A DNA stretch of 64,000 nt, taken from Mantis religiosa (Eukaryota; Arthropoda; Insecta; Mantodea; Mantidae). The DNA lies in the NCBI GenBank assembly GCA_030765055.1, contig CM060953.1:178166709-178230708 (forward strand), in the 5' to 3' direction. Shown here one piece after another: positions 10,727 to 20,860 of the stretch. Position 1 is the first letter of the stretch. Each line of letters opens with the position of its first letter. Both the position numbers and the translations under genes were made by a program. Below the pieces are notes generated by a model. The model saw only the letters and a list, made by a program, of their open reading frames with translations. It searched no databases and was not told the DNA's origin.

Positions 10727-12190
10727 AGTACGCCTTCATCTCGGAACATCGCAGAGGGAAGAGCCACGGCAACGCGGACGCTATGTCCCGAAGACCCTGT
10801 CCAGAAGAGTGCGGCCAATGCACAAGAGTGGAGGAGAAGGAGCGTGCCGCAGCAGTTCGAGTAGTCACGGCAGTACTTTCGGATGGCTGGGATAGCGCAG
10901 GCCTGAGGAGGGAGCAGCTGGCAGACGCAGACTTGGGGCCACTCTTGAGGGAAGTGGAGGCAGCGACGAGACCAACCTGGGTGGACATCGCACCGAGGAG
11001 CGCCACCTACAAGTCTTACTGAGCCAAATGGGACTCGTTGAAGACCAGAGAGGCTGTGCTGTTCCGGTTATGGGAATCACCCGATGGGAAGACGCAGAGA
11101 GAGTAGATGGTACTTCCCCGGAGTATGGTCCCGGAAGTCTTGGAAGAAGTGCACGTCGGTACTTCAGGAGGACACCTGGGAGCGAACCGGACGATTGAGA
11201 AACTACGGCAGCGTTACTACTGGCTGAGGCTCCGAGCAGACGCTGAGAGATGGTGCCGTCGGTGTCACGTGTGCGCGGCTGGTCGTGGCAACCAGACTAG
11301 GAGCCGGGGTCGCATGCAACAGTACAAAGTCGGAGCGCCATTCGAACGGATCGCCGTTGTCATTGCTGGACCGTTCCCGATATCCGACCGTGGCAACAAG
11401 TACCTGATGGTGGTCGTGGACTACTTCACTAAGTGGCCGGAGGTGTATGCCATTCCGAACCAAGAGTCAAGGACAATCACAGACTGCCTCGTGGAGCAAG
11501 TGTTTTGCCGATTTGGGGTACCATTAGAACTGCACAGTGACCAAGGCACCAATTTTGAGTCCAACCTGATGAAGGAGGCACTAGAGATACTTGGGGTTAA
11601 CAAGACCCGCATAACACCTCTACATCCCCAGTCGGATGGCATGGTCAAAAGGTACATCAAGACCTTAGAGGAACACTTGAGGAAGGTCGTGGCCAGCCAT
11701 CAGCGAGACTGGGACGTCCAGGTGCCACTGTTCCTGCTGCCCTACCGCTCATCAACACACGACCCCATGGGAATCACGCCAGGCAGCTTAATATTCGGCA
11801 GAGTTACGCCTCCCCTGTGACCTGGCTTTTGGTAGCCCTCCGGGGGTGAAACAGCCAGCGACCGAGTATGTGGAGAACCTGGTGGACCACCTCCACGACA
11901 TGCACGAGATGGCTCGCCAGAACATCCAGAAGGCGAGCGACTGCATGAAAACCCGATACGACAGGTAAGCTAACAGCCAAGGGTTCCAGCAAGGTGACCT
12001 GGTCTGCTTGTACCGCCCTACCCGCTGCCCGAAGCATCAGCAGCCATGGCAAGGACCGTACCGTGTGGTGAAGAGGATTAACGACGTGGTCTACCGCGTC
12101 CAGAAGGTGCCCCGAGGAAAGATGTTGGTGGTACACCTGGATCACCTGGCCCGCTACGATGGCGCTGTTCGGGACGACCAGCTTTGTGGA
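10727..12190 (+). pseudogene. int: Gypsy RNase H end and integrase
   Basis: Integrase inserts the element's DNA. After the RNase H tail comes a linker broken by stops at about 11020 and 11104-11106. The zinc-binding region follows (HVGTSGGH and CRRCHVC), then the core from about 11340. Numbering from 11107, the first catalytic Asp is Val at residue 85 (11359-11361). The second, in HSDQGTNFE, is intact at residue 145. The third position, exactly 36 residues on, is Lys in place of Glu (11647-11649). A stop at 11818-11820 breaks the frame. The C-terminus resumes in another frame (ARQNIQKA, a stop near 11968, then QQPWQGPYRVVKRINDVVYRV, a chromodomain-free GPY/F-type tail). The protein is dead on several counts. 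Confidence 0.85.
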
Positions 12191-12198
12191 GGGAGCAG
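12186..12198 (+). promoter_or_regulatory. Polypurine tract
   Basis: GTGGAGGGAGCAG lies immediately upstream of the 3' LTR, where plus-strand DNA synthesis is primed in LTR elements. Confidence 0.75.
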
Positions 12199-12583
12199 TG
12201 TTACCCAAGCGGCGGACTCACGATGCCGATCAATAAATGAAAGCCGGCGGAGGGAGGGGAGACGCAGGGGTGGCTGGGTTTTCGGTCACCCCTCCTCCTG
12301 CCGCTCGAAGCAGCACGAAGCTACGAGAATGTTTTTACTCTCCATAAAAGGATGTCTCGGGAAACTTCGGGCCGAACAATACCAGCGAGGTGACGGGCAG
12401 TTGTGTTGAGTTAGCCGTGGCGGGCAGAAAAGTAGTCGCGCCGAGTGTACGTGTAAAGACGAACTGGCAAAATTGTAATTGTGTACATTAAATTGTAATT
12501 GTGATATTGGAATAAGGTGGAAATAAAGAACACTTTGAGTGGTGTAATTGAACTTTTTAATTTTACGAAACCACAAAGTCACA
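12199..12583 (+). repeat. 3' LTR of the Gypsy element
   Basis: It is 385 bp, the same length as the 5' LTR, begins TGTTACCC and ends AAGTCACA. It contains AATAAA at about 12521 (GGAAATAAAGAACA), changed to AATGAA in the 5' LTR. Confidence 0.93.
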
Positions 12584-12736
12584 ATTTCCTGAACTATGCG
12601 GAGCGGAGTAAATTAAGAAGAAAAAGATTGCTAGCCCAACTTAGGGTTGTCGTAATGTCACTGCCCAGCACAAATTATAATAACACCAATAGTTAACTGT
12701 TTGACACCAGCGGTGTGTAGGACGACGTTCGGAAAG

Positions 12737-12823
12737 GTGTAATGCCATAGCAGTATTTGAACCACGGATCTCCCGCTCTTCCTCCTGCTGCTCAGTGGTT
12801 CAGATCCCGGCTTTGGCATTGAG
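12737..12823. repeat. Inverted tRNA-like module
   Basis: The two ends are near-complementary: AATGCCATAGCAGTATTTGA at the left, TCAGATCCCGGCTTTGGCAT at the right. A GCTCAGTGG-like element and a purine/pyrimidine core lie between. Each end resembles a tRNA T-arm plus acceptor. Relatives lie at 28316, 32037, 38545, 47310 and 55250. Confidence 0.5.
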
Positions 12824-12829
12824 CTCAAT

Positions 12830-13005
12830 AGAATCCAGGGTCCATAGAGCTAGGAGTAGTAACCGGACATTCCTGTTTTACGACATGGGAATACGGCGGA
12901 AAAGGCCTTATCTAGGAAACCCACCCTGACCAAGATTCGACCTTGGGGCCTCTTGAGCGTGCGGTGGACACGCTACCATCTACGCTATCAAAGTGGGCTC
13001 TCTTC
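12830..13005 (-). repeat. tRNA-derived SINE, family 1
   Basis: On the minus strand there is an A-box-like TAGATGGTAGCGTGTCC, a B box GGTCGAATCTTGG, then AAGGCCTTTTCCGCC and TCTATGGACCCTGG. It is the reverse-orientation equivalent of the copies at 31795, 38305, 47070 and 54999. Confidence 0.7.
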
Positions 13006-13130
13006 AATGTGACCCTAGCTCTCCAGATACTACTTATGTTTACTGCGAATTGGTGGTTCAATTCTTCTGAAGGAGAACCTGCCTTCGTTAACACATTTCC
13101 ACTTTTCAAAAAGTAAATATAGTACTTATT

Positions 13131-13158
13131 CCGGGATATGGCGCAGGCGCTACCCCGG
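13131..13158 (-). repeat. Conserved stem-loop
   Basis: Reverse-orientation copy. On the minus strand the arms are CCGGGGTAGCGC and GCGCCATATCCCGG, and the two-base bulge is kept. It marks the boundary between two reverse composite-repeat parts. Confidence 0.75.
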
Positions 13159-13559
13159 ACTCCAAAAATTAACCCTGAAGTTACTTTAATCCTGTGATTA
13201 ATGCAACAGAACTTACTATTTTTATAACACTAGTTGGAGATTTCTGTGTTGCGGCTGAAAAAATCGATGTGTGCACAAACTTTAAAAACCTTGTTAAAAG
13301 AAATGTAACTCATTTCATCCCCTATATATTATGATGTTCTTTAAGAAAATGCAATTATTTGGTCAATATTTAAGGATAACTCATCGAAAAAAGAGTTACA
13401 TCTGGAATACTCTTACATGTTTCCTGTGCTGCCATCTCTGAACTGCTTCTCAAAGTTCAAGAGAAGAGAGTCACTGGCATCATTTGGCACTAGCGCCAGA
13501 ACATGCTCTATGGGAGATATCTACCTATACAACCTAAGTAATTTGTTTATTGTCCCGTT

Positions 13560-13860
13560 TATACCCCGCCTTTGACTTCAGTAGTCCCCTCGGCGGCCTT
13601 TGGAACATATCGCGATGCTGTTATATTGTAGACGTTGCGTTGCTGGTACACTAGATTTTTCTTTTTTAATCATTAGATCACGCACACATTCGCACTCTCA
13701 TTCATACTTCCAGACTCTGGGGAAGATAGTGAAGCATCTTGCTTGGAGGAAAATTCCAACCTCCAGCCGGAAATCGAACCCGGTAGCCCTCCCAAGGTAA
13801 GCTGGTACCCTATCGACTGAGTACGTTAATTTGAAGTGCCTTGATATTCTGTATTTATTA
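13560..13860 (-). repeat. tRNA-derived SINE, family 2
   Basis: Antisense copy with the B-box complement GGAAATCGAACCC and the body CTTCCAGACTCTGGGGAAGA. It is the inverted equivalent of the copy at 3690-3960. Confidence 0.7.
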
Positions 13861-14396
13861 TCTACCAATTTTGGAAGTGGTAAAAACACTTATTTTCAAA
13901 TAGCAGTTTCATTCGGTTTGATAAAAGTGAAATACTAACCTCGAACTAATTGCTGCAAACATCTTAGACACAAGAAACTCGAGTAGTGTTTGACAATCTG
14001 AATGAGAATTGATTTCGAATTACTCGATAATCGTAACCAACTAAACTATTCCTTAGTTTTCATTAGCATTCGATTAGATTATATATGCCGTGCTTCAATG
14101 AGATAGTATCTCCCTTCCGGTTGATAAAACTGTTATAATTGGTGGAATATAAGAAGCTGCCATTAAGCGTACAACTTCTAAAACGTAGGTAACACAATAT
14201 CCTGGACTTCCCTGATATCTGACGAGAGTTTCAAACTACTAAGCGCTATTTCTGAACTAAATCAAATCAACTTGTACGTTATTTCACTACCCATAATTAT
14301 ACGACTAGGTTTTGAAGCAATATGCAAATTTATTACTATTAATTCTATGCCAAGCGGAGTAAATTATAAAGATAAAATGGTTTACTAAAGTTAGGG

Positions 14397-15300
14397 ATGC
14401 TGCAATATCACCACCGAGCACAAATTACAATACAAGGGTATAAAAAGCACCCTGTTTTAAAGTTTATGAAGTTAGTAAGGGAGAATTGCGTTATCATCCT
14501 GTACTGTCATTTGTCACACGTTGTGAAAACAATTTTGGTGCTCGTTCATAGGTTTGTTTGGATTTTACAGACATTTCAATGAGTCGTTCAACGTGTGTTC
14601 GCTATAACGGAGAAAGTGCTGTATCGTTCAGTGATTCGCTTTTTACTTTTAGATGAGAAAACTTGCGAGGAGATAAATGCAAAATTGGATATAGTTTATG
14701 GAGACCTTTTGCTTTCTATGAGAACAGTTAGATATTGGTCAAACGATTGTGGACGTGGTCGAACATCCGTTTTTGACGAGTAGCGCCCAGGATGCTTTGC
14801 AGATGTGGTTACCGAGGAAGTCATTCACAAAGTACACGATATGTGTCTCGCTGAGTGTCGAGCGACATTTGTATCAACGGGAATGACAACTCATATTTTG
14901 CACGATAAGTTGTAGATGAAAATGCCGTCGTCCCGAGGGTTGTCGCGTTTGCTCACAGTGGACAGCAAACGGGCTCGGACTTCAAATTCGAAACATTTTA
15001 AGGTAAATCCGAAGGACTTTTTGCATCCAGAAGTTACTGTCGATGAGAACTGGATTCACCATTATACTCCGGAAACCAACAGATAATGAAAACAATGAAT
15101 TACTTCCGGAGAATCTGCTTCAAATAAAGCAAAGACGGTCCCATGTGCCGGAAAAGTAGACGCAGTAATTTTTGGGATGCGAACGGTTTCCTACTCGCTG
15201 ATATTTTGTAAAAATGGAAAACGAACCCTGGTCCAAAGTACAGTGAGTTATCGGCCATCATCATATTTCCATCACAGTTGTAAGCAAGAAACTAAATTTT
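14397..15300 (+). pseudogene. mariner transposase relic
   Basis: Plus-strand pieces read KTCEEINAKLDIVYGD, VRYWSNDCGRGRTSVFDE, VVTEEVIHKVHDMCLAE, ILHDKL, LSRLLTVDSKR, VNPKDFLHPEVTVDENW and IHHYTPET. The order and content match a mariner transposase from the helix-turn-helix to just beyond the first catalytic Asp (VDENW). The second and third catalytic residues are not readable, and stops and indels occur throughout. It is the inverted duplicate of 2237-3040 and better preserved than it. Confidence 0.8.
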
Positions 15301-16229
15301 GCACAATTATAAACTCCTTTGTTTATTAAAGAATGTATCATTTGGCCGCGTTAGTTTAAGTTATAGAAATGTAATTACAATTTGACAAAAATGGTTCAGT
15401 GTATAAATAAATAAATGCAGATTAAATCTAAACTTGTTATTCAGTTTTGTTATATTTTGACACTCCCACTTTTTGTGTCTCTGCTAATTATCCAAAATTA
15501 TAATAAATGATTTACAGTATTATATAATTATTAATTATTGGCAATCTTCACACTGCTGTGGTAACAAAAGAAACTGCAGTACAAAATGTTGAAATGCTAG
15601 CGGAATAGTTTATATCAAATTTTAATAAATCTCAATAATAAAGTGAATGCTAACGTGTCCCAGTTATAATATTAACAATGGAAACAGAAACAATTGAAAA
15701 ATTTGAAAAGAAGAAACATTTGTATATTTATGTTGAGTAATGCAGCTAGATTTGGTAGGTTTCGTGTATTTCTCAGGTTTTTCCGTATTTTAGGAAAAAT
15801 TTATTGAACCTCCCGGCTCTCTGGACATGTTGGGGCTATTTCTCGAGATATTTAATCACTGTCACCGATTCCATGTTTTAAATTGTATATTTCCAATCGT
15901 GATGTTCACTTTCGTGTGATATATCGAAGGATGGAGTAAAGCGAATGAAATGGTTCGAGACTAGAAGGCTACATTTAACAGCAAAAAGTAGTTAAGAAAG
16001 AAGGTTACATCCTCCCCGCCCTCCAACAATTCTGGTAGTACTACTATAAATGGTAGCATTGCTTCTTGTCAGCTGTTAGAATGTGGACGTAGCAAATGTA
16101 CAAATGTAAGAAACAAGAGTCTTTCCAGCTCATTAAAGCTACGTTTGTCATCTGTATAGATTAACAAATATTTATTTTTATCTGAATCAGAAATGATAAA
16201 GCTTAACAATTAACGTAATGTAAGCATAT

Positions 16230-16787
16230 TGTGACTTTGTGGGTTCGTGAAATGAAAAGTCCAATTTCACCACTCGAAAATGTTCTTTCTTTCCACCGAC
16301 TTACAGTTTAACACTTGCCAATTACACAGAATTGCGTACTGCACACAATTACAATTCACCAGTTCGTCCGTTACAACTTCACTTGTACTCGCGATTACGT
16401 CAACTCCGATGCTCATACACAGTTACGTACAGTCTTCCATTGCACAATCTTCTCGTTCATTAACATGTCACTGACTAACCTTACACCAAGAACTGTGTCT
16501 GTCTCCTCACTCACTGACTAACTGACTGACTCTCTGAAACCCTTTTTAAACGAATGTCACTGTTCTTCTAGAAGTCTCTGGTTTCCACAGGAAGGTTCCA
16601 GTAGATGAAAGATCCCGTAATTTCCAGAACACAGGTAGAAGAGAAACAGACCGCACAATCATGTTTTTTCCCCCAGCCATCCCTGTCACCACTATAAGAC
16701 GGACGAGGGGGAGGCGTGGCTAACACGTACCTCCCCTGTCTTCCGCTCTCAGCTGCTTCCATAGGGTGTTCCAACGCCCGGGTGACA
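16230..16787 (-). mobile_element. Solo LTR of a Gypsy-related element
   Basis: On the minus strand it begins TGTCACCCGGGC and ends CCCACAAAGTCACA. The end closely matches the 385-bp Gypsy LTR at 8764, but the LTR is longer (558 bp). It is flanked by an exact ATAT duplication (16226-16229 and 16788-16791). The inverted duplicate of this region, at about 1187-1205, holds the uninterrupted site with a single ATAT. It is therefore a real insertion followed by LTR-LTR recombination. Confidence 0.88.
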
Positions 16788-17221
16788 ATATCTAATATAT
16801 GCCTTCAGCTGCTATGAATAAATATATTAAAGTTATATCTGCACAGAATGTAAGTACGAGCTCTTCTAATGGGAAACATTTCTGGAAGTTCCCTTGTTTT
16901 CTGCTAGTAAATCTGGCTATCCTAAATGCAGTATACATCACATTATTTCTGTCATATATTCTAAACACTTGTATAACTTTACTTTTAGCCCAAACTAAAT
17001 AATTCAATTTATATTATTGTTGCTTGTACAAATCCAATTCTATACGATTTAAGCTCCAAATTTCACTATGACTTAAGTTGATGGACCATTTTATTGCTTA
17101 ACTTATTTTCTTTCTGAATATCTTCTTAAATTATGTACTGATATAAACCTTATTAACACGGTTAAACTTACAAATAAACAGTAAGTATTACTGTAAACGA
17201 AGAATCAGGCTGAATTGGATT

Positions 17222-17310
17222 TTAACTTCCAATCTGGCAAGCTGAGTGGTTAAGGCCACCAGACGGAGAGTGAGAGATCCGTGGTTCAAATCCCAGTAAT
17301 GGCAGTGCTA
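17222..17310 (+). repeat. tRNA-like module (SINE head)
   Basis: It has a Leu/Ser-like D arm (GCTGAGTGGTTAAGGC) and a B box GTGGTTCAAATCCC followed by AGTAATGGCA. It is a tRNA-derived repeat, since no matching acceptor stem is present. It is the inverted equivalent of 661-772. Confidence 0.55.
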
Positions 17311-18340
17311 CACACCGCTAATTTGAAAGAACAATTACTTTCTAATGTTATTGTAAACCTTGGTGGGCAGTGACGTTAAGGAACCCTACGATGAGTTAAG
17401 CAATGTTTCGTTCCTAATTTACTCACCTCCCCATTTAATAAATTTGCATATTCCTTCAAAGCCATAGTTAAATGAAATCCGGTAAGTATATTCCCCAAGG
17501 ACAAGTTTATTTAATTCACAGGTAGCGCTTAATAATTTAAAAATCTCTCGTCAGATATCAGCATTGACTGTTTATTGATAATGGTTTGGAATTACTGTCA
17601 AGGAAAGTTGCAGTATGCTTGTTTTAGAAGTTGTACACTCGATGGCAGCACTTTATATTCTACCATTCTTATCGGTTGTATACACCGTAAGGAAGATATT
17701 TGACAAAGAAACACGGCAACTATAATAACACCGAATGTAAACTAAGGAATAATTTAGTTGTCCACGATTATCAAATAATTAGATAATGACTTTCATTCAG
17801 ATTGTCGAACACTACTGGAGTTTTTTTGTGTCTAAGACGTTTGTAGTAATTAGTTGGAGGTTAGCATTTCACTTTTATCGGAACGAATGGAATGCTATTT
17901 GAAAATAACGATGTTTACACTTCCAAAATTAACAGATAATAAATACAGTAATTAAGTTGTTTCAGATTAACGTAGGTTTTAGATATCCCGTATAGAGCAC
18001 ATTCTGGCGCTAGTTCTTACAGATGGCAGTGTCTCCCTTCTCTTGAACTTGGAGACGAAAGCAGAGATGGCAGCACAGGAAATATAATACAGTATTGGAA
18101 ATGTAATTCGATTTCGAATGAGGTATCCTTTAATAGTTTCCAAGTAATTGTGTTTTCTCAAGGGCATCAGTTACAGAAGTTATAAAGGGAGTGGTATTAC
18201 TTTTAAGAAGGTTTTTAAATTTTGTGCACGTAGGGAAGTTTTCACCACTGCAACAAAAGCGTACATTTAGTGCTTTAAGAGTAGTTCGCTCTTGTGTACT
18301 TTTCAAACCTGGTAATTTTCCATATTGGAATTTTTGGATT

Positions 18341-18368
18341 CCGGGAAAGCGCTTGCGCTATTTCCCGG
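18341..18368 (+). repeat. Conserved stem-loop, covarying variant
   Basis: The arms CCGGGAAAGCGC and GCGCTATTTCCCGG have a two-base loop and the usual two-base bulge. Relative to the common form, one T-A pair is replaced by A-T on both sides, so pairing is kept. Confidence 0.75.
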
Positions 18369-18499
18369 AATAATTATATTTATAATTAAGCCTAAGATGC
18401 CATCTCTCTCACACCCTTTGTGTATGTGTTTCTACCGAGGAATAGTATATGTTGGTGAGGTCGCGATATTACTTTTGTTAAACGTATAAAACGAATTTG

Positions 18500-18930
18500 A
18501 CTGAGCGTTTATTTCTGATTATGGAGAAAGTTTAGGCGATGTGTGCAGTGATGATGAAATAGAAGACGTGGCAAGCTGGATGTCATCAATTAATACGAAC
18601 AAAATTTATACAGAGCTATGTGTTGGTAAATTATTCATAATGTAAATATTCAAAAGAACATATTGGCGTATTTTGTACTAAGAAGTAGTAAAATAAAGAG
18701 TGCAGGAAGTTTGTGAATAATGCCATTGATATTTAAAGTTTCACTGTTAGTGTGCTTGTTCAAAAAGAAAAGTGTTGGACATCGTACGAAGAGATCAAAA
18801 GTATTTTCGATGGAGGATGTAACAAAGTTTCTGAATGATGCTCCTGGTAAAAAGTATTTATTATTTAAAGTGGTAATGAAAGCTGTTCTCGGTGCGCCCA
18901 TAAAGGGACGCCGTATGGGCTTTATGTAAA
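18500..18930 (+). pseudogene. DUF3504/Crypton-like recombinase relic
   Basis: Plus-strand frames contain EFDxAFISDYGESLGD and DEIEDVASWMSSINTNKI (about 18490-18610), then ILAYFVLRSSKIKSAGSL, a stop at 18714-18716, then VCLFKKKSVGHRTKRSKVF and SMEDVTKFLNDAPGKKYL ending in KVVMKAV. The order (N-terminal acidic region, helical SAM-like core, then the start of the catalytic domain) fits DUF3504 tyrosine recombinases related to Cryptons and ZMYM proteins. The sequence diverges before the catalytic Arg motif. A related copy lies in inverted orientation at 19062-19700. Identification is by motif memory only. Confidence 0.5.
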
Positions 18931-19061
18931 GCCATGACGTCAAAACCAACAAAAAAATGAAAAATGTAATATAATGCAAATGTAGAGCCTGTAAGCCGGG
19001 TCCATTGTACCGGCATCAGGTATATCAAACAAAAATAAAAAGCCTAAGCTTTTACCATAGC

Positions 19062-19700
19062 CTATTTTGTATTTTGGGCCGAATTTTTGCAGCCCGGGAT
19101 AACATTCGTCTTTTCCCGGCATAAGCAATCTATATATACCTGAGGCCAAGGTGCCCTCCCCTCAGCCCAGACACTCCCGATTATAAATTCATTCCGATCT
19201 TCAACATCATCGACCATAACTTTTACCAGCTCCTCTCTTAGGCAAGCCCCTGAAATCCCCATTATCATTGCCACTTTCATTTACAAATTCTTGTCATCAA
19301 GAGCATCCTTCACAAACTGTTACACACTCCATCAAAAAAAATTTGATCTCTTCGGATGATGTCCAACATATTTATTTTTAAGAAGCACACTAACTTAGAA
19401 AAACTTGCAATATAAATTACATTATTTAATTTTATCATTGTTTTCAGCATAGAAAATTCCTGGACTCATCAGTTTACTACTTCTTAGTACAAATAGAGCA
19501 TACGCCAGTATGCTCTTTAACCTTTACACAATGTATAATTTACCAACTCATACCTCTATTTACATTTTGTTGGTATTAACTGATCACACGAAGCTTTGCA
19601 CGTCTGTTCTGTTTCATGATGGTCTAAAGCTTCCCCATAATCAGAATTAAGCCCTAAGTCAAATTCGTTTTACGCGTTTAACAAATATATCACGACATTA
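19062..19700 (-). pseudogene. DUF3504/Crypton-like recombinase relic (inverted partner)
   Basis: Minus-strand pieces, from right to left, read NEFDLGLNSDYGEAL, LKTMIKLNNVIY, SFSKLVCFLK and then KVAMIMGISGACLREELVKV followed by VDDVEDRNEFIIG. The GACLREEL motif is where the first catalytic Arg of tyrosine recombinases is expected. Many stops break the frame. With 18500-18930 it forms an imperfect inverted repeat. The end at about 19093-19120 runs into a degenerate stem-loop, as in the composite-repeat copies. Confidence 0.5.
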
Positions 19701-20165
19701 CCAACATGTATTATTCTGCATAGCTATACATATAGCCGATGCACGTTATATTTTCAACTTACATAACAATTAAATTACATTACGCGCAAGATAAGAAGAG
19801 CGCTAGGTTTACGGTGTATGCGGAGAGAGGGGAAGTTGCGAGAGCTAACACTCTTTTGTTTCTGCAGTGTGGTCAACCTTGAAAAACACAGTTCAGCAAA
19901 ATAGTGCGTAAGATAAGCAAAGATATGCGCCACAAGTGTGAGATCTATCGTCAAACATTAAATTAAACTCGATCCGATAAACTGTATATTTATATACTTA
20001 CTATTTATGAAACACATAAAAACAGTAAACAAATATTATGACAGCTATAAATACGCACTCTTTCGCTTTCTGAGTCCACTGCATCAGTTTCATCGCTAGT
20101 ATCCTGTGCTGTGTTGATAATTTCATCAATCGCATTTTCTATTATACCATTATTTCTCCAATATT
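19701..20165. other. No recognised feature
   Basis: AT-rich sequence with no ORF, tRNA-like box or repeat seen elsewhere in the window. The stretch at about 20070-20160, translated on the minus strand, is acidic and Ser-rich and could be the tail of the neighbouring transposase relic; this is uncertain. Confidence 0.3.
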
Positions 20166-20385
20166 TCATTTCCAGTTCTTGCAGTATCCTACCCCATCCG
20201 TCGCAGTTACAGAAGAGAATACTTCTATAGCAATTTTCTGCAGATTTGTGGCTGACGTATCACCAGTAACGTTGTGTCCTCTGAAAACGTTCTTTATTTT
20301 TGCCCACGCCAGTTCAATTGCATTCAGATCACAGTTATACGAAGGTAAACGAATAATAGTGGTCCACTTTCGAGAACCATAACAT
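20166..20385 (-). pseudogene. Tc1/IS630-like DDE transposase, C-terminal piece
   Basis: Minus-strand translation reads TTIIRLPSYNCDLNAIELAW, then AKIKNVFRGHNVT, then ATNLQKIAIEVFSSV. The 'LPxYxCDLNxIELxWAxxK' block is the third-acidic-residue region of DDE_3 (Tc1/IS630-like) transposases. It is in frame with upstream sequence (20386-20609) that does not resemble transposase, so the DDE core between the two ends has been lost or replaced. Confidence 0.6.
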
Positions 20386-20639
20386 CCACAACATACGTAA
20401 GTCTTGCTCCTAGGTTTGTTGCCCTCTATTAAATACCGGTGTAGCTTCGGTAATGGAGGGAAATAGAAAGCTATGTAGAAATATACAAAGGGTTCAGAGC
20501 AAGAGAAAAGCACAGATAAAAGAGCAAGATATGAGGAGAAGGAGGAAGCCAAAAAGGAAAGGATTGAAGGGAAAAGAAGAAAGAAAACATCACTATTAGT
20601 TATTGCCATACACAGATCACAGCCTTACCTGATTTTTCC

Positions 20640-20860
20640 TGGTGATTTTGGAGATTCATTGGGATGAGATGTACAAAAAGATTTAATACGCCTGACAATT
20701 CTGACACTTTTTCCTGTGTAAGCAGCAGCTCGTTCTATTAATTTGCTGAATGGAACATTAACTGGTTGTTATCCTTTTCTAAATCGCAACTTTCTGAAAA
20801 TTTCGCTATTATTTTGCCGCCAGCACTATGCACGACACTACGTGCATGTTTCCGAGTCGG
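20640..20860 (-). pseudogene. Tc1/IS630-like transposase, N-terminal piece
   Basis: The minus strand reads HARSVVHSAGGKIIAKFSES, then after a frameshift VPFSKLIERAAAYTGKSVR and IVRRIKSF, then SPKSPGKIR followed by GTAAGG. This resembles the N-terminal helix-turn-helix linker of an insect DDE_3 transposase-like gene. The final GTAAGG could be an exon end. It most likely belongs to the same dead gene as 20166-20385. Confidence 0.5.

Larger units (their letters stand above)
8764..12583 (+). mobile_element. Ty3/Gypsy LTR retrotransposon, internally deleted
   Basis: Both LTRs are 385 bp and begin TGTTA and end GTCACA. They are flanked by ATAT (8760-8763) and ATTT (12584-12587), a 4-bp target duplication with one change. 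Other composite-repeat copies show the unoccupied site with a single ATAT. Between the LTRs are a tRNA-Leu-type primer site, a frameshifted gag, a protease, an integrase and a polypurine tract. Reverse transcriptase and most of RNase H are missing. The 3.8-kb length falls short of the 5-6 kb usual for the group. The LTRs differ at about 28 of 385 positions by eye (~7%), so the insertion is old. It is GC-richer than its surroundings. Confidence 0.93.
7856..13130 (-). repeat. Composite repeat in reverse, split by a Gypsy insertion
   Basis: Read on the minus strand from 13130, this holds a family 1 SINE, an inverted tRNA-like module, the sequence before the Helitron fragment, the Helitron helicase tail (8029-8752) and a short piece of half-unit, stopping at the junction near 7855. 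The Gypsy element occupies 8764-12583. Removing it and one copy of its target duplication rejoins a sequence colinear with the other copies. Confidence 0.7.
13131..18368 (-). repeat. Composite repeat, distal part in reverse
   Basis: It is flanked by stem-loops at 13131 and 18341 and is colinear, in reverse complement, with 1-4330. It contains a half-unit (about 13170-14280) with a family 2 SINE, a mariner relic (14397-15300), an AT-rich stretch, the solo LTR (16230-16787), a tRNA-like module (17222-17310) and a half-unit of opposite orientation (about 17450-18368). The two half-units form inverted repeats of roughly 1 kb around the interior. Confidence 0.7.
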
